Source: Sphingobacteriaceae bacterium
GTDB lineage: Bacteria > Bacteroidota > Bacteroidia > UBA7662
Reading direction: 5' to 3'
Length of the DNA: 64,000 nucleotides
Assembly (NCBI GenBank): GCA_013824115.1
Contig: PNNG01000022.1
Span: 140,610-204,609, forward strand
A model generated the notes under the pieces. That model saw only the letters and a program-made list of their open reading frames with translations, had not been told where the DNA came from and searched no databases. The position numbers and the translations under genes are program-made. Numbering within the stretch: position 1 is the stretch's first letter; the number at the start of each line of letters is the position of its first letter. Of the stretch, positions 51,069 through 60,356 are shown one piece after another.

Positions 51069-51332
51069 TTATCTATTTCTCAATAATCATTTTTGAAGCT
51101 GAATACCTCATCTCTGCGATCTCCGCTGGCAAAGCGAAGCATTGTCAGCAAAAGGCTCCGATGGCTCGGCGCCGCGTGCAGTTTTTGCGTGCACTGAAAG
51201 AAAAAGCTCTTGAAATGGTGTTCGCAATTATTAATCGCACAGCAGCCATTTTATAATTACACCATCTTCTGCGCCTCTGCGGTTAACTGACGCCGGCCTT
51301 CATTCGTGTAAGTCTTAACCTGTTCACGAAGC

Positions 51333-52844
51333 CTAAAAGCCCCGCCGCATCCGCCACGCATTCATGCCGCCGGCCTCACCGCTACCGCTCGAGCTTACAG
51401 CCACCGCGCCAGCCTTTTTGGGAGCCATATTTGCGAGCAACACCGTAGCCAAAGCAGCCACCTCGGCCAGTTCATCGTCTTCGCTGTCGAGCATTTCGGG
51501 CTTGAAGTATTTTTCAATGAACTTGGTATCGAAATGCCCCGTGCGGAAGGCCTCGTGCTGCATCACAAAAGCGCCAAAGGGCAGGGTAGTGGCAAAGCCA
51601 CGGATGTCGTACTCGGCAATGGCGCGCAGCATGCGGTCCATGGCCAGCTCGCGGGTTTCGGCGTGCACTACCAGCTTGGCAATCATGGGGTCGTAGTGGA
51701 TGGGGATGTCCATGCCTTGCTCGTAGCCGTCGTCCACACGCACGCCGGTACCTTGGGGACGGATATATCTCTCCAACTTGCCGATGTCGGGCAGGAAGTT
51801 GTTGCGCGGATCTTCGGCACATACGCGCAGTTCGATGGCGTGGCCGTGGATGCGCAAATCATCCTGCTTGAACGGCAATTTTTCGCCCTCCGCCACCAAA
51901 ATCTGCAAGCGCACCAAGTCCAAGCCCGTAATAAGCTCGGTAACGGGGTGTTCTACCTGCAAGCGGGTGTTCATTTCGAGGAAGTAGAAGTTGAGGGCTT
52001 CATCCACCAAAAATTCCACCGTTCCGGCACCGTAATAGCCACAGGCTTTGGCCACACGCGCGGCTGCTTCGCCCATGGCTTTCCGGATTTCGGGGGTGAG
52101 GCAGCTCGAAGGGGCTTCTTCCACCAACTTTTGGTGGCGCCGCTGGATGCTGCATTCGCGCTCGAACAGGTAAACCACGTTGCCATGCTGGTCGCCCATG
52201 ATCTGTATTTCGATGTGGCGGGGCGAACCTATGTATTTTTCAATGAAAACGGCATCGTCGCCAAAGGCCGAACGGGCTTCGCTCTGGGCCAGGCGCAATT
52301 GCTCTTCAAATTCTTCGAAGGCATTTACCACGCGCATGCCCTTGCCGCCGCCACCGGCCGCTGCTTTGAGGAGCACGGGAAAGCCGATTTCGCGGGCAAT
52401 TTTGGCCGCTTCCTGCACATCGCTGATGGCACCGGGCGTGCCAGGAACCATGGGGATGTGGAAGTCTTGCACGGCATGTTTGGCCGAGAGTTTATTGCCC
52501 ATCAAGTCCATGCTGTGGGCAGAGGGACCTACCAAAATGAGTCCGGCTTGCTCCACTGCCCACGCAAAGCCGGCATTTTCACTCAAAAAGCCGTAACCGG
52601 GGTGAATCGCGTCTACGCCATGGCGCTTGCAAAGTTCAATGAGGTAGTCGCCACGCAGGTAACTCTGGCTGCTGGGGGGCGGACCAATGAGATAAGCCTC
52701 GTCGGCAAAAAGCACATGTGGACTCAGCCTGTCGGCTTCTGAATATACGGCAACGGTGCTGATGCCCATTTCGCGGGCGGTGCGCATCACCCTGAGGGCG
52801 ATTTCGCCGCGGTTGGCTACCAGCAGTTTTTTGATTTTTGGCAT
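51333..52844 (-). CDS. accC: Biotin carboxylase subunit of acetyl-/acyl-CoA carboxylase
   Basis: 503 residues, about 50 longer than E. coli AccC because of a C-terminal extension. Biotin carboxylase signatures: KLLVANRGEIALRVMR, GYGFLSENAGFA, the ATP-grasp glycine loop AAAGGGGKGMRVV, ERECSIQRRHQKLVEEAPS, EMNTRLQVEHPVTELI and DGYEQGMDIPIHYDPMIAKL. The enzyme carboxylates biotin on a carrier protein using ATP and bicarbonate. The Ser/Gly/Ala-rich tail after residue 455 (EDDELAEVAALA, SSSGSGEAGG) is unlike the fatty-acid enzyme and fits the propionyl-/acyl-CoA carboxylase type. No biotin carrier or carboxyltransferase gene is next to it. Confidence 0.88.
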   Translation of the reverse strand: MPKIKKLLVANRGEIALRVMRTAREMGISTVAVYSEADRLSPHVLFADEAYLIGPPPSSQSYLRGDYLIELCKRHGVDAIHPGYGFLSENAGFAWAVEQAGLILVGPSAHSMDLMGNKLSAKHAVQDFHIPMVPGTPGAISDVQEAAKIAREIGFPVLLKAAAGGGGKGMRVVNAFEEFEEQLRLAQSEARSAFGDDAVFIEKYIGSPRHIEIQIMGDQHGNVVYLFERECSIQRRHQKLVEEAPSSCLTPEIRKAMGEAAARVAKACGYYGAGTVEFLVDEALNFYFLEMNTRLQVEHPVTELITGLDLVRLQILVAEGEKLPFKQDDLRIHGHAIELRVCAEDPRNNFLPDIGKLERYIRPQGTGVRVDDGYEQGMDIPIHYDPMIAKLVVHAETRELAMDRMLRAIAEYDIRGFATTLPFGAFVMQHEAFRTGHFDTKFIEKYFKPEMLDSEDDELAEVAALATVLLANMAPKKAGAVAVSSSGSGEAGGMNAWRMRRGF

Positions 52845-52921
52845 AGTTCGTTATTGTCTATAAAACTCGTAAAAAAAGCTTTGCGACTTATCGTCGGGAC
52901 GCAAAATATTGAGTCCATACT

Positions 52922-52943
52922 ACCGCACGGCGCAGCCGTGCGG
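52922..52943. repeat. GC hairpin abutting the beta-lactamase-family gene's end
   Basis: CCGCACGGC-GCA-GCCGTGCGG is a perfect 9-bp-arm palindrome directly after the stop codon of the leftward gene. It belongs with the hairpin at 52948-52965, which is inside the coding end. Confidence 0.8.
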
Positions 52944-54464
52944 TCAAGGCCTGTAAACAGGCCTTAGCTCGTCAAAGAAAATATCGTCATTCGGCACATC
53001 AAACTGCAGGCGCTGCACCTTCAGGTTGTTGTCGTATACAAATTGCACGGTGGCATGACTGAACCAGGCCTGAGGCTCGGCCCACACCATTTCCCATACA
53101 TCGTGGTGCCAATGGCGGAGGGTGGCTTTGTACGAAGGCGTGTGCTCAAAGCTGATTTCCAGGTTTTCGCCCACTTGGCCGATGGTGATTTTGCCGTAAA
53201 GCTGACAAACGTAAGTGCCCGTCATGGCTTCTTTTTTCAGCGCAGGTTGGGTATTCAGCACGCGGGCAGCACGGCGGTCGGCCACACGGGTATCGGCTTT
53301 TTCGCGGCGCTCGGTAAAGGCCAGCTGTTCTTTCGACCAATCGCGGTCATTTTTGCCGGTCAGGTAAGCATCGGCAATGTAATTGGGAATGGCTGAAAGA
53401 GGCGCCCGCAAGCCATTGGTGAGCAGGATGATGCCCAGCTTCTGGTCGGGGAACATTTGGATGGCCGAAATCATGCCGTCGTAGCCACCGGTATGGTGCA
53501 CACGAAAATGGCCCCTGAAGTCGCTCAACTGCCACCCCAATCCATAGCCGGTGAAGCTGGTCACTTTTTTGGGATTGGTGTGGTCGGGTACCGAATTGTT
53601 GTGGGGGGTCCACATGAGGTTGCGCGAGCTGCGGGTAAAGAGGGTGTCTTTGCCCACAATGCCGTGGTTCATGTTAAAGATAAGCCATTGGCTGAGGTCG
53701 TTTACCGAACTGAGCAAGCCGCCCGTGGCAGCTACCGTTTCCCAACTTACCCAGGGGATAGGCAGGTTTTGTCCGTCGGCGTAATTGTGCGGTGTTGCAA
53801 AATTGCCCTTGGCGCGCATTTCGGCCAGGGTATACACGCTGCGGTGCATGCCTAGCGGCTGCAAAAAGCGCTCGTGGATAAATTCGCCCCAGCTTTTGCC
53901 ACTTACCACGCGTATCACTTCGCCGGCAGTGATGTACATTACATTTGAATAACCGTAGCCAGCGCGGAATTCGAAAGCTTTTTCGATGTGTTTGGCGCGT
54001 TTTACCATTTCTTCGGCACTCAATTCTGAGCGGTACCACATCACATCGCCGCTGAAAGTGCCCAAGCCCACGCGGTGGCTGAGCAGGTCGCGGATGGTCA
54101 CCATTTGGCTAATGAAAGGGTCATAGACTTCGAAATAAGGAAGGATTTCCTTCACCTTCGTATCCCAGCTGAGCTTGCCTTCCTGCACCAGCAGGGCAAT
54201 GGCCGCCGAGGTAAATGCCTTGCTGTTAGAAGCAATGGCAAAAAGCGTATTGGCATCGGGCTTTTCGCCTTTGCCTACTTCTTTTTCGCCGTAACCCTTG
54301 GCAAACACCAATTTGCCATCTTTTACAATGCCAATGGCCATCCCAGGCGTTTTCCAGTCGCGGCGCGACTGTTCCAGGTAGGCATCCAACTTCTTAAGAT
54401 CAACCTGGCCAAAGGTGAGGCTTGTGCACAACAGCCCCAACCACAAAAGCATGATTCGTTTCAT
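52944..54464 (-). CDS. Beta-lactamase-family serine hydrolase
   Basis: 506 residues with a signal peptide (IMLLWLGLLCTSLTFG). The class C beta-lactamase/PBP fold is shown by SNSK (Ser79, Lys82), GYGYSN (YxN motif) and FRVHHTGGYDG near residue 320. A C-terminal DUF3471-like domain follows (about 405-500). Such proteins are periplasmic esterases or D-aminopeptidase/carboxypeptidase-like enzymes and rarely true beta-lactamases. The last six residues, RPVYRP, are encoded by the palindrome AGGCCTGTTTACAGGCCT, which matches the GGCC hairpin family, so the C-terminus seems to have been formed by a repeat. Confidence 0.85.
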   Translation of the reverse strand: MKRIMLLWLGLLCTSLTFGQVDLKKLDAYLEQSRRDWKTPGMAIGIVKDGKLVFAKGYGEKEVGKGEKPDANTLFAIASNSKAFTSAAIALLVQEGKLSWDTKVKEILPYFEVYDPFISQMVTIRDLLSHRVGLGTFSGDVMWYRSELSAEEMVKRAKHIEKAFEFRAGYGYSNVMYITAGEVIRVVSGKSWGEFIHERFLQPLGMHRSVYTLAEMRAKGNFATPHNYADGQNLPIPWVSWETVAATGGLLSSVNDLSQWLIFNMNHGIVGKDTLFTRSSRNLMWTPHNNSVPDHTNPKKVTSFTGYGLGWQLSDFRGHFRVHHTGGYDGMISAIQMFPDQKLGIILLTNGLRAPLSAIPNYIADAYLTGKNDRDWSKEQLAFTERREKADTRVADRRAARVLNTQPALKKEAMTGTYVCQLYGKITIGQVGENLEISFEHTPSYKATLRHWHHDVWEMVWAEPQAWFSHATVQFVYDNNLKVQRLQFDVPNDDIFFDELRPVYRP

Positions 54465-54544
54465 GCTGCCAAAATCGGAAAAAATATTTGTTGAGGCGGT
54501 GCCGATTTTTTTAAAAAGGATAAAAATATCCTGATTGTTTTATT

Positions 54545-54552
54545 TACTTTTG
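54545..54552 (+). promoter_or_regulatory. Candidate -7 box TACTTTTG
   Basis: TACTTTTG matches TAnnTTTG exactly and lies 30 bp before the ATG at 54583. No -33 TTG at the normal distance. Confidence 0.4.
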
Positions 54553-54582
54553 GTCAGCTCTGAAAGCCAACATATTACCTTC

Positions 54583-57500
54583 ATGAAAACCCAAGTTTTA
54601 TCGGAATTACCCGAGAAATTAAAAAATTGGCTGGATGCAGACGTTAAACACCTGCTATGGGTGTTGGACGCCCCCGGGGGAGTAGGTCTTTTCGATCTTA
54701 AAGTGCAAGCTTGGGAATGGCACAACAGAGGTGCCGATTGGTGGTTTACGCATTTTTCCAAAGAAATTTCAACGCAACTCAGCGCTCAATATTCAGCCTC
54801 TTTAAGCGATGCTCATGAAGGGCAGCTGAGCCTGGGTTTTTCATTGATAAGTTATTTACAGCCGGCAAAGGCTACAGGAATCGCGCTCGATAGCACCTCA
54901 TTGTTGGTTATTTTTGAGCAGGCCCCAGTGAGCATGATGGAATTTGGCTACTCTGTGGAAGGGAGCGAACTCGATTGGTTGAAAGTGGCCGAATTCCAAG
55001 AGTTTACTTCAGAGCTTATTTGTATTGCTTCGGAAGATGGCTATTTTCAATTGCTCAATAAATCGTGGACAAAGCTCTTGGGATGGTCGTTGGAGGAGCT
55101 CACCAGCAGGCCCTGGTTTGATTTTGTGCACCCCGATGACTTGCCCAAAACTTCGGAAGCTTCCTCGCGATTGCTTCAAGAACACCGGTTAACCTCGTTT
55201 GAAAACCGCTACCGCTGCAGCGATGGGGGCTATAAATGGCTGGGCTGGACGGCCTACTTTTTTCCCGAGAGCCTGCAAGTATATGCGGTGGCGCGCGACA
55301 TCAGCCTGCAAAAAGAAACCGAGCAGCGCCTCAATCGCAGCGATCGGATTGTTCAATTTGCCACCGATTTGTTGTGCATTGCCGGATTTGATGGTTTTTT
55401 AAAAGTGGTGAATCCAGCTTGGACCCAGGTGTTAGGCTGGACGGAACAGGAATTGTTGAACAAACCTTGGCAGCAATTAGTGCACCCCGAGGATTTGGAG
55501 CGCGCCCAAAGTATGATGGAAGCCAATCAAATGGGCAAACAATTGACTACTTACGAAAACAGGTTTCGTTGTAAGGATGGAAGCTATCGATGGTTGTCGT
55601 GGAATAGCCACCCCTTTGCCGATGAAGGCGTGATGTACAGCGTAGCCCGAGATATTACGGATGCCAAGAGGGCTGCACAAGAGGCTGAAATGGCCAATGA
55701 AATATTAAGGAAGCTGACCAATCAAGTTCCCGGCGTGGTGTATCAATACCTTTTGAGGCCCGATGGTACTTCTTGTTTCCCGTTTGCAAGTGAGGGCATT
55801 TACGATATTTATGGTGTTCGACCCGAAGAAGTGCGCGAAAACGGAAGCATTGTCTTTTCGCGGGTGCACCCCGATGACCTAGACCGGGTAAGTAAAGAGA
55901 TTTTTGAATCAGCGGCCCATTTAACCTTGTTTCATTCGCGCTTCCGGGTGAAGTTTCCGGATGGCACGGTTTCTTGGAGAAAATCAGATGCGCGACCAGA
56001 GCGTTTGCCCAATGGAAGCACGCTTTGGTATGGCATTATTACCGACATCAGCAATGAGGTGGCCTTGCACAGCATGGTTCAAACGAGTGAGCGCAAACTC
56101 AGTCATATGCATGAACTGATGAAGTATGTGATTGAGAATGCATCTTCAGCAGTGGTGGTTTTTGATACACAAATGCGCTATTTGTTTGTGAGCGAAAGGT
56201 TTAAGCAGGAATATGGCTTAACTGGGCGTCATGTTGAAGGGCTGCGACATTATGACCTATTCCCCAACCTTCCTCCACACATTCTTGAAGCGCATCGAGT
56301 GGCCAATTTGGGCATGTTAGTGGAAAAAAAAGAAGACGCATTTGAGCATCCTGATGGAAGCATTTCCTACAATCAATGGTCATGTAGGCCATGGTATAAT
56401 GAGGATGGGGAAATTGGAGGACACATTCTTTATTTGGACATTATCACTGAACGCAAAAAAGCAGAACTTGCCATGGAGCGCAGTAATAGGTATCTAACCG
56501 GATTACTCAATCATGCCAATGCCCCCATCATCACTTGGGATGCCAAATACAAAATCACCCGTTTTAACCATGCTTTTGAGCGTTTTTCGGGTTATCAGGC
56601 CAGTGAAGTACTGGGTAAGCCATTATCGATTTTGTTCTTACCCCATTCATTGAATGATTCTTTAAGCAAGGTGAAGGCCACCAGTGAAGGCAATAGCTGG
56701 GATTCGGTGGAGATTCAAATCAGATGTAAAACCGGTGAAAGCCGCATAGCGCTGTGGAATTCTACGAATATTTATACCGACGACGGCAAAATCTTGGTTG
56801 AAACCATGGCCCAGGGGCAGGATATTACCGAGCGCATAAAAGCCAAAAATGAGCTTCAGCTGGCCTTTAATCGTTTGGAATTGTTGCAAAATGCTTTGAA
56901 CAAGGTACCTGCGCATGTGTACATGAAAGACCTCGATTTGAAGTATTTTTATGGCAATGAACTTGCCTTGGAATTGTTGGGTGAGGACGCCTCCTCGCTG
57001 TTAGGCAAACCCGACGAAGCTTATTTCTCCAAAGATATCTGTTCGCGTTTGCGTGAAATTGATTTACGCGTTTTGAGCGGAGAGCAAACCGTAGAGCCAT
57101 TGCAAGTTCCCGATAAGAAAGGGCTCATCAGGCATTATTTGGAAGTAAAAACGCCCATAACAGATCCTTTGCAAGCAAATAAGATTGTGGGATTGCTAGG
57201 GGTGTCAACCGATATTACCGATACCATTGAAAACATGAAGCGCATCGAAGGTTTGTTGCGCATAGAAGAGGCCCAGAACGAAAGGTTGAGAAATTTCACC
57301 CACATTGTTTCCCATAATTTGCGGTCGCACATTGCCAATATGTTGGGCATTATGACGCTCATTGATTTAGAAGATCCAGAGCTGGCTCATAGCACCTATA
57401 TCGAAACTTTGAAAGCATCGGCCAATCATTTGAGCGATACCATCAAAAATTTGAATGAGGTGCTCGATATCAATTTGTCGCAGAGTACCGAGATGCAGCC

Positions 57501-57954
57501 GGTTGACCTTTGCCATTCGTTAGAGCAAACCATCCCAAGTATCGGACAATTGGCCATGAACGCTGGCGTTAAAATCATCAATGAATTGAAGCCAGGTTTG
57601 ATGGTCATCGGTTTCCCTGCCTATATCGATAGTTTGGTGCTGAATATGCTCACCAATGCCATTAAGTTCAGAGACCCGGCCAAATCATCACAAATTGTAA
57701 TTAGCGCTGCCAAACAAAACGAACTGTTGTGTGTACGCTATGCGGATAATGGTTTGGGCATTGATTTAGAAAAGCATGGTGCCAAGCTTTTTGGAATGTA
57801 TAAAACTTTTCACGGCCACCCCGACTCCAAAGGACTGGGCCTTTTTATCACCAAAAATCAGGTAGAAGCCATGGGCGGTAAAATTGAGGTAAGCAGCAAG
57901 GTAGGAGAGGGAACCACTTTTACAGTATTCCTGCGCTTGGCAGCCGCTGAATAG
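54583..57954 (+). CDS. Multi-PAS sensor histidine kinase
   Basis: 1123 residues from the ATG at 54583 (an earlier frame opening at 54535 overlaps the promoter). No signal peptide or membrane segment, so it is cytoplasmic. Roughly six PAS domains span 145-905: LICIASEDGYFQLLNKSW, LLCIAGFDGFLKVVNPAW, VPGVVYQYLLRPDG, SAVVVFDTQMRYLFVSERF, APIITWDAKYKITRFNHAF and VPAHVYMKDLDLKYFYG. The HisKA-like part has HIVSHNLRSHIANM. HATPase boxes are LTNAIKFRDP, RYADNGLGIDL and SKGLGLFITKNQVEAMGG. It probably senses an internal signal (redox, light or ligand) and passes phosphate to a response regulator that is not encoded nearby. Confidence 0.92.
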   Translation: MKTQVLSELPEKLKNWLDADVKHLLWVLDAPGGVGLFDLKVQAWEWHNRGADWWFTHFSKEISTQLSAQYSASLSDAHEGQLSLGFSLISYLQPAKATGIALDSTSLLVIFEQAPVSMMEFGYSVEGSELDWLKVAEFQEFTSELICIASEDGYFQLLNKSWTKLLGWSLEELTSRPWFDFVHPDDLPKTSEASSRLLQEHRLTSFENRYRCSDGGYKWLGWTAYFFPESLQVYAVARDISLQKETEQRLNRSDRIVQFATDLLCIAGFDGFLKVVNPAWTQVLGWTEQELLNKPWQQLVHPEDLERAQSMMEANQMGKQLTTYENRFRCKDGSYRWLSWNSHPFADEGVMYSVARDITDAKRAAQEAEMANEILRKLTNQVPGVVYQYLLRPDGTSCFPFASEGIYDIYGVRPEEVRENGSIVFSRVHPDDLDRVSKEIFESAAHLTLFHSRFRVKFPDGTVSWRKSDARPERLPNGSTLWYGIITDISNEVALHSMVQTSERKLSHMHELMKYVIENASSAVVVFDTQMRYLFVSERFKQEYGLTGRHVEGLRHYDLFPNLPPHILEAHRVANLGMLVEKKEDAFEHPDGSISYNQWSCRPWYNEDGEIGGHILYLDIITERKKAELAMERSNRYLTGLLNHANAPIITWDAKYKITRFNHAFERFSGYQASEVLGKPLSILFLPHSLNDSLSKVKATSEGNSWDSVEIQIRCKTGESRIALWNSTNIYTDDGKILVETMAQGQDITERIKAKNELQLAFNRLELLQNALNKVPAHVYMKDLDLKYFYGNELALELLGEDASSLLGKPDEAYFSKDICSRLREIDLRVLSGEQTVEPLQVPDKKGLIRHYLEVKTPITDPLQANKIVGLLGVSTDITDTIENMKRIEGLLRIEEAQNERLRNFTHIVSHNLRSHIANMLGIMTLIDLEDPELAHSTYIETLKASANHLSDTIKNLNEVLDINLSQSTEMQPVDLCHSLEQTIPSIGQLAMNAGVKIINELKPGLMVIGFPAYIDSLVLNMLTNAIKFRDPAKSSQIVISAAKQNELLCVRYADNGLGIDLEKHGAKLFGMYKTFHGHPDSKGLGLFITKNQVEAMGGKIEVSSKVGEGTTFTVFLRLAAAE

Positions 57955-57982
57955 TTTCCATTTCGTTTTCTGGCAACCAAGG

Positions 57983-58010
57983 AAAATACCCACCACGAGG
58001 TATTTTTTTT
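57983..58010 (+). terminator. Terminator of the PAS kinase gene
   Basis: AAAATACC and GGTATTTT form an 8-bp stem with an 8-nt loop, followed by T residues. Confidence 0.85.
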
Positions 58011-58083
58011 CGCGAATTAAAGGTGTTCTTTTGTGTGGCAGATATTAGATACGCTGCTTTTATCACCTGTTGAAGACTCATAC

Positions 58084-58986
58084 ATGAAAATTTTTCCGGC
58101 TTTACTGCTGCGCTTACTACATCCTATACATATTTATCGCCTGTGGGTTTTACAGCGCACAAGAAAAGGAGTGAACAGGGTTTACAACGACCCTCAGCTG
58201 AAACTGTATCACCGTTTGTTACCCGGCGATCATTTGCATTACGGCTATTTCGATGATCCCCACATTTCGCCAGTTGACATCAGTTTGGGTATGATTTACC
58301 GTGCTCAAGAACGCTATGCCGAGCTGCTTGCCGATTTGGTTGTTCACCCACAACAGCGCGTTTTAGATGTAGGTTGTGGCATGGGCGGTTTGTTGGGCGT
58401 GTTGAACAAACGAGGTATTGAAGCTTTGGGCTTGACCCCCGACAAAAATCAGGCACAGCATATTCGCAAAAACTACCCGAATAAGCTTTTGGAGTGCAAG
58501 TTTGAAGACATGGAAGTAGATGAAAACGCTGCTCAGTTTGGCACAGTAATCACCTCCGAATCGCTGCAGTACCTCGATTTAAAACGGGCCTTGCCCTTGA
58601 TCAATCAAATATTGGTAAAAGAGGGCAGGTGGATTGCTTGCGACTATTTCAGGGAAGGAGCGGCGGCAGAAAAAAGCGGACACTATTGGGATTACTTTGT
58701 GAGGCAGCTCGAGGAGCACGGTTTCAAAATTGTGATGCAGCAGAATATTACTCCCCACATATTGCCTACCATTGCCTTCGCGCATCATTGGAGTGCTCAC
58801 GTTATTATACCTATGATAGAATTTGGCGAAGAGAAGTTGTTGGTAAAAGCACCGGGTTGGCATTATATGTTCAAAAACTTCTTGGAAAGCATGTATGAAA
58901 AGCTGAACAAAAACTTAGAGACTGTTGATCCTGAGCAATTTGCAGCTAAGAAGAAGTATTTACTCATGGTGATAGAGCGCGCATAA
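58084..58986 (+). CDS. SAM-dependent methyltransferase
   Basis: 300 residues from the ATG at 58084 (a GTG at 58033 would add 17 residues). SAM-binding motif I is RVLDVGCGMGGLLGVL; then GIEALGLTPDKNQ, FGTVITSESLQYLDLKRALPLI and GRWIACDYFRE complete a class I fold. The N-terminal GDHLHYGYFDDP is common in cyclopropane-fatty-acid-synthase-like and gamma-tocopherol/sterol-type methyltransferases. Lipid or quinone substrates are therefore plausible, but nothing specific can be said. It follows the kinase terminator and seems monocistronic. The downstream 58987-59292 shows no gene. Confidence 0.82.
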   Translation: MKIFPALLLRLLHPIHIYRLWVLQRTRKGVNRVYNDPQLKLYHRLLPGDHLHYGYFDDPHISPVDISLGMIYRAQERYAELLADLVVHPQQRVLDVGCGMGGLLGVLNKRGIEALGLTPDKNQAQHIRKNYPNKLLECKFEDMEVDENAAQFGTVITSESLQYLDLKRALPLINQILVKEGRWIACDYFREGAAAEKSGHYWDYFVRQLEEHGFKIVMQQNITPHILPTIAFAHHWSAHVIIPMIEFGEEKLLVKAPGWHYMFKNFLESMYEKLNKNLETVDPEQFAAKKKYLLMVIERA

Positions 58987-59292
58987 AACACGCACAATTC
59001 TTTCGCCTGATGGCTCCACTGGCCAATAAGCCACGCATAGATGTGAAGTTTGTATGTGTTTGCAATCACGCAATAACCGCATGTGATGCTTTCTGGGCTA
59101 ATGATAAAATAAGCAGTATCATCGCTTACTTAGGTCCCTTTTGGTGACAAGCGCATGCGTTTGGCCAATACCGTTTGGCTACTTTCCCTAAGAACACATC
59201 GCAATAGTCTGTGGCTGTTGTCGCTAAGCTACATGGTGTTTTTGGTGCAGCGCCAAGCTCATTTGTTGGGGTTAGAAAGAATTGGAAATGGA

Positions 59293-59323
59293 TTTGCAAT
59301 TTAAGACAAATGTCTTAAATTTG
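59293..59323 (+). promoter_or_regulatory. Promoter of the Xre-RES toxin-antitoxin operon with operator inside
   Basis: TTTG at 59293-59296, a 19-bp spacer, and TAAATTTG at 59316-59323: both boxes match the Bacteroidota consensus. The spacer and -7 box overlap a palindrome with 10-bp arms (see next entry). Confidence 0.75.
59299..59320. promoter_or_regulatory. Palindromic operator, with a second half-match downstream
   Basis: ATTTAAGACA-AA-TGTCTTAAAT has perfect 10-bp arms. A weaker copy, TTTGAAGAC..GTCTAAAT, follows at 59320-59340. The site sits between and over the promoter boxes, the expected place for autorepression by the Xre-type antitoxin. Confidence 0.75.
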
Positions 59324-59350
59324 AAGACTGTTGTCTAAATGGAGGTTGCT

Positions 59351-59842
59351 ATGAAATCATACAAAACATATGATTACGAAAATGAATTACACAGTGTGGT
59401 TTGCGAAGAGGCCGCTGTTTATGGTTTGTCGCAACCCCTCGATTTTGGCATAAAGTCATTTCTGGCCAACAAAATGTTGGTGGTTTCTGCCATCAGAAAG
59501 GGTTTTCCTTTCAGTCTTTTTGAGCGCATTCAGCAGAGCTTGCCCTTCTCAGAGGCCGATTGGGCTTCCTTTTTAGACATCTCTACCAAAACTTTGCAGC
59601 GGTACAAGCAGGCCAAGCAACATTTGTTTAAAGCCAGTCATACCGAAAAAATAATAGCCATTACCGAAGTTACCGAAATGGGGCTCGAAGTTTTTGGAGA
59701 TATGCACAAATTCAAGCTCTGGCTCGAAACCCCTTCTTATGCTTTAGGAGGTTATGCTCCATTTGAGTTGCTCAAAGATGCCTATGGCAAAGAGCTAGTT
59801 ATGGCAGAATTGGTGCGCATCAGCCACGGAATTTTGGCTTAG
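59351..59842 (+). CDS. Xre/MbcA/ParS-type antitoxin (DUF2384)
   Basis: 163 residues from the ATG at 59351, preferred to the ATG at 59339 because GGAGG (59341-59345) then stands 5 bp before it as a ribosome-binding site, uncommon in this phylum. The N-terminal part holds an Xre-like HTH (FERIQQSLPFSEADWASFLDIS, TLQRYKQAK). The C-terminal DUF2384 block reads FGDMHKFKLWLETPSYALGGYAPFELL, DAYGKELVMAELVRISHGILA. It neutralises the RES toxin encoded 1 bp downstream and should repress its own promoter through the palindrome at 59299. Confidence 0.92.
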   Translation: MKSYKTYDYENELHSVVCEEAAVYGLSQPLDFGIKSFLANKMLVVSAIRKGFPFSLFERIQQSLPFSEADWASFLDISTKTLQRYKQAKQHLFKASHTEKIIAITEVTEMGLEVFGDMHKFKLWLETPSYALGGYAPFELLKDAYGKELVMAELVRISHGILA

Positions 59843-59843
59843 T

Positions 59844-60305
59844 ATGGAAGTGTACCGTTTGGTGCGTGAACCATATGCTTTACCGTTGTCGGGCAAAGGT
59901 GCCGCTATCAAAGGCGGTAGGTGGAACTCCATTGGTGTGGAAGTTTTGTACACGGCTACCAATCGCTCCTTGGCCATGGCTGAGGTGGCGGTACACTTTA
60001 CCTTGGCCACTTTGCCTCCCGATTATGTGATGATGCGCCTTCAATTGCCTCCAAATGCCTCTCTGGATAAGCTAGACATCGCCACGCTACCACCCCAATG
60101 GAAGATGTTCCCACCCAGTACAGTTACCCAACGTTTGGGCGATGCTTTTTTGCTGGCGGGCAAGGCATTGGGGCTTTTGGTTCCATCGGTGGTTACCCAA
60201 GGAGATTTTAACTTGCTTTTGAATCCGCATCATCCCCAATTTGGAGAAATAGCGATTTTATCGATAGAGAAATTTCCTTTCGACCACCGCATTTTTGCAG
60301 ACTAA
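59844..60305 (+). CDS. RES-domain toxin (NAD-depleting)
   Basis: 153 residues, usual size. The RES pattern is intact: VYRLVREPYALPLSGKGAA, GGRWNSIGVEVLYTATN (Arg26), SLAMAEVAVH (Glu47), and LLVPSVVTQGDFNLLLNP (Ser115), giving the Arg-Glu-Ser trio that names the family. RES toxins degrade NAD+ or use it in an ADP-ribosyl-type reaction. The gene starts 1 bp after the antitoxin stop, in the normal antitoxin-first order, and the module appears intact. Confidence 0.92.
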   Translation: MEVYRLVREPYALPLSGKGAAIKGGRWNSIGVEVLYTATNRSLAMAEVAVHFTLATLPPDYVMMRLQLPPNASLDKLDIATLPPQWKMFPPSTVTQRLGDAFLLAGKALGLLVPSVVTQGDFNLLLNPHHPQFGEIAILSIEKFPFDHRIFAD

Positions 60306-60356
60306 TGCTGGGGCTTTGGCGTTTGCAGGTTGTTTCCTTGTAATTGAATTAACACC

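Noticed and set aside
49500-51086. A 528-codon open frame opposite the S46 peptidase
   Set aside because: Antisense shadow of a well-conserved gene; no family motif.
51534-52742. A 402-codon open frame opposite the biotin carboxylase
   Set aside because: Antisense shadow; the opposite strand has every biotin carboxylase motif.
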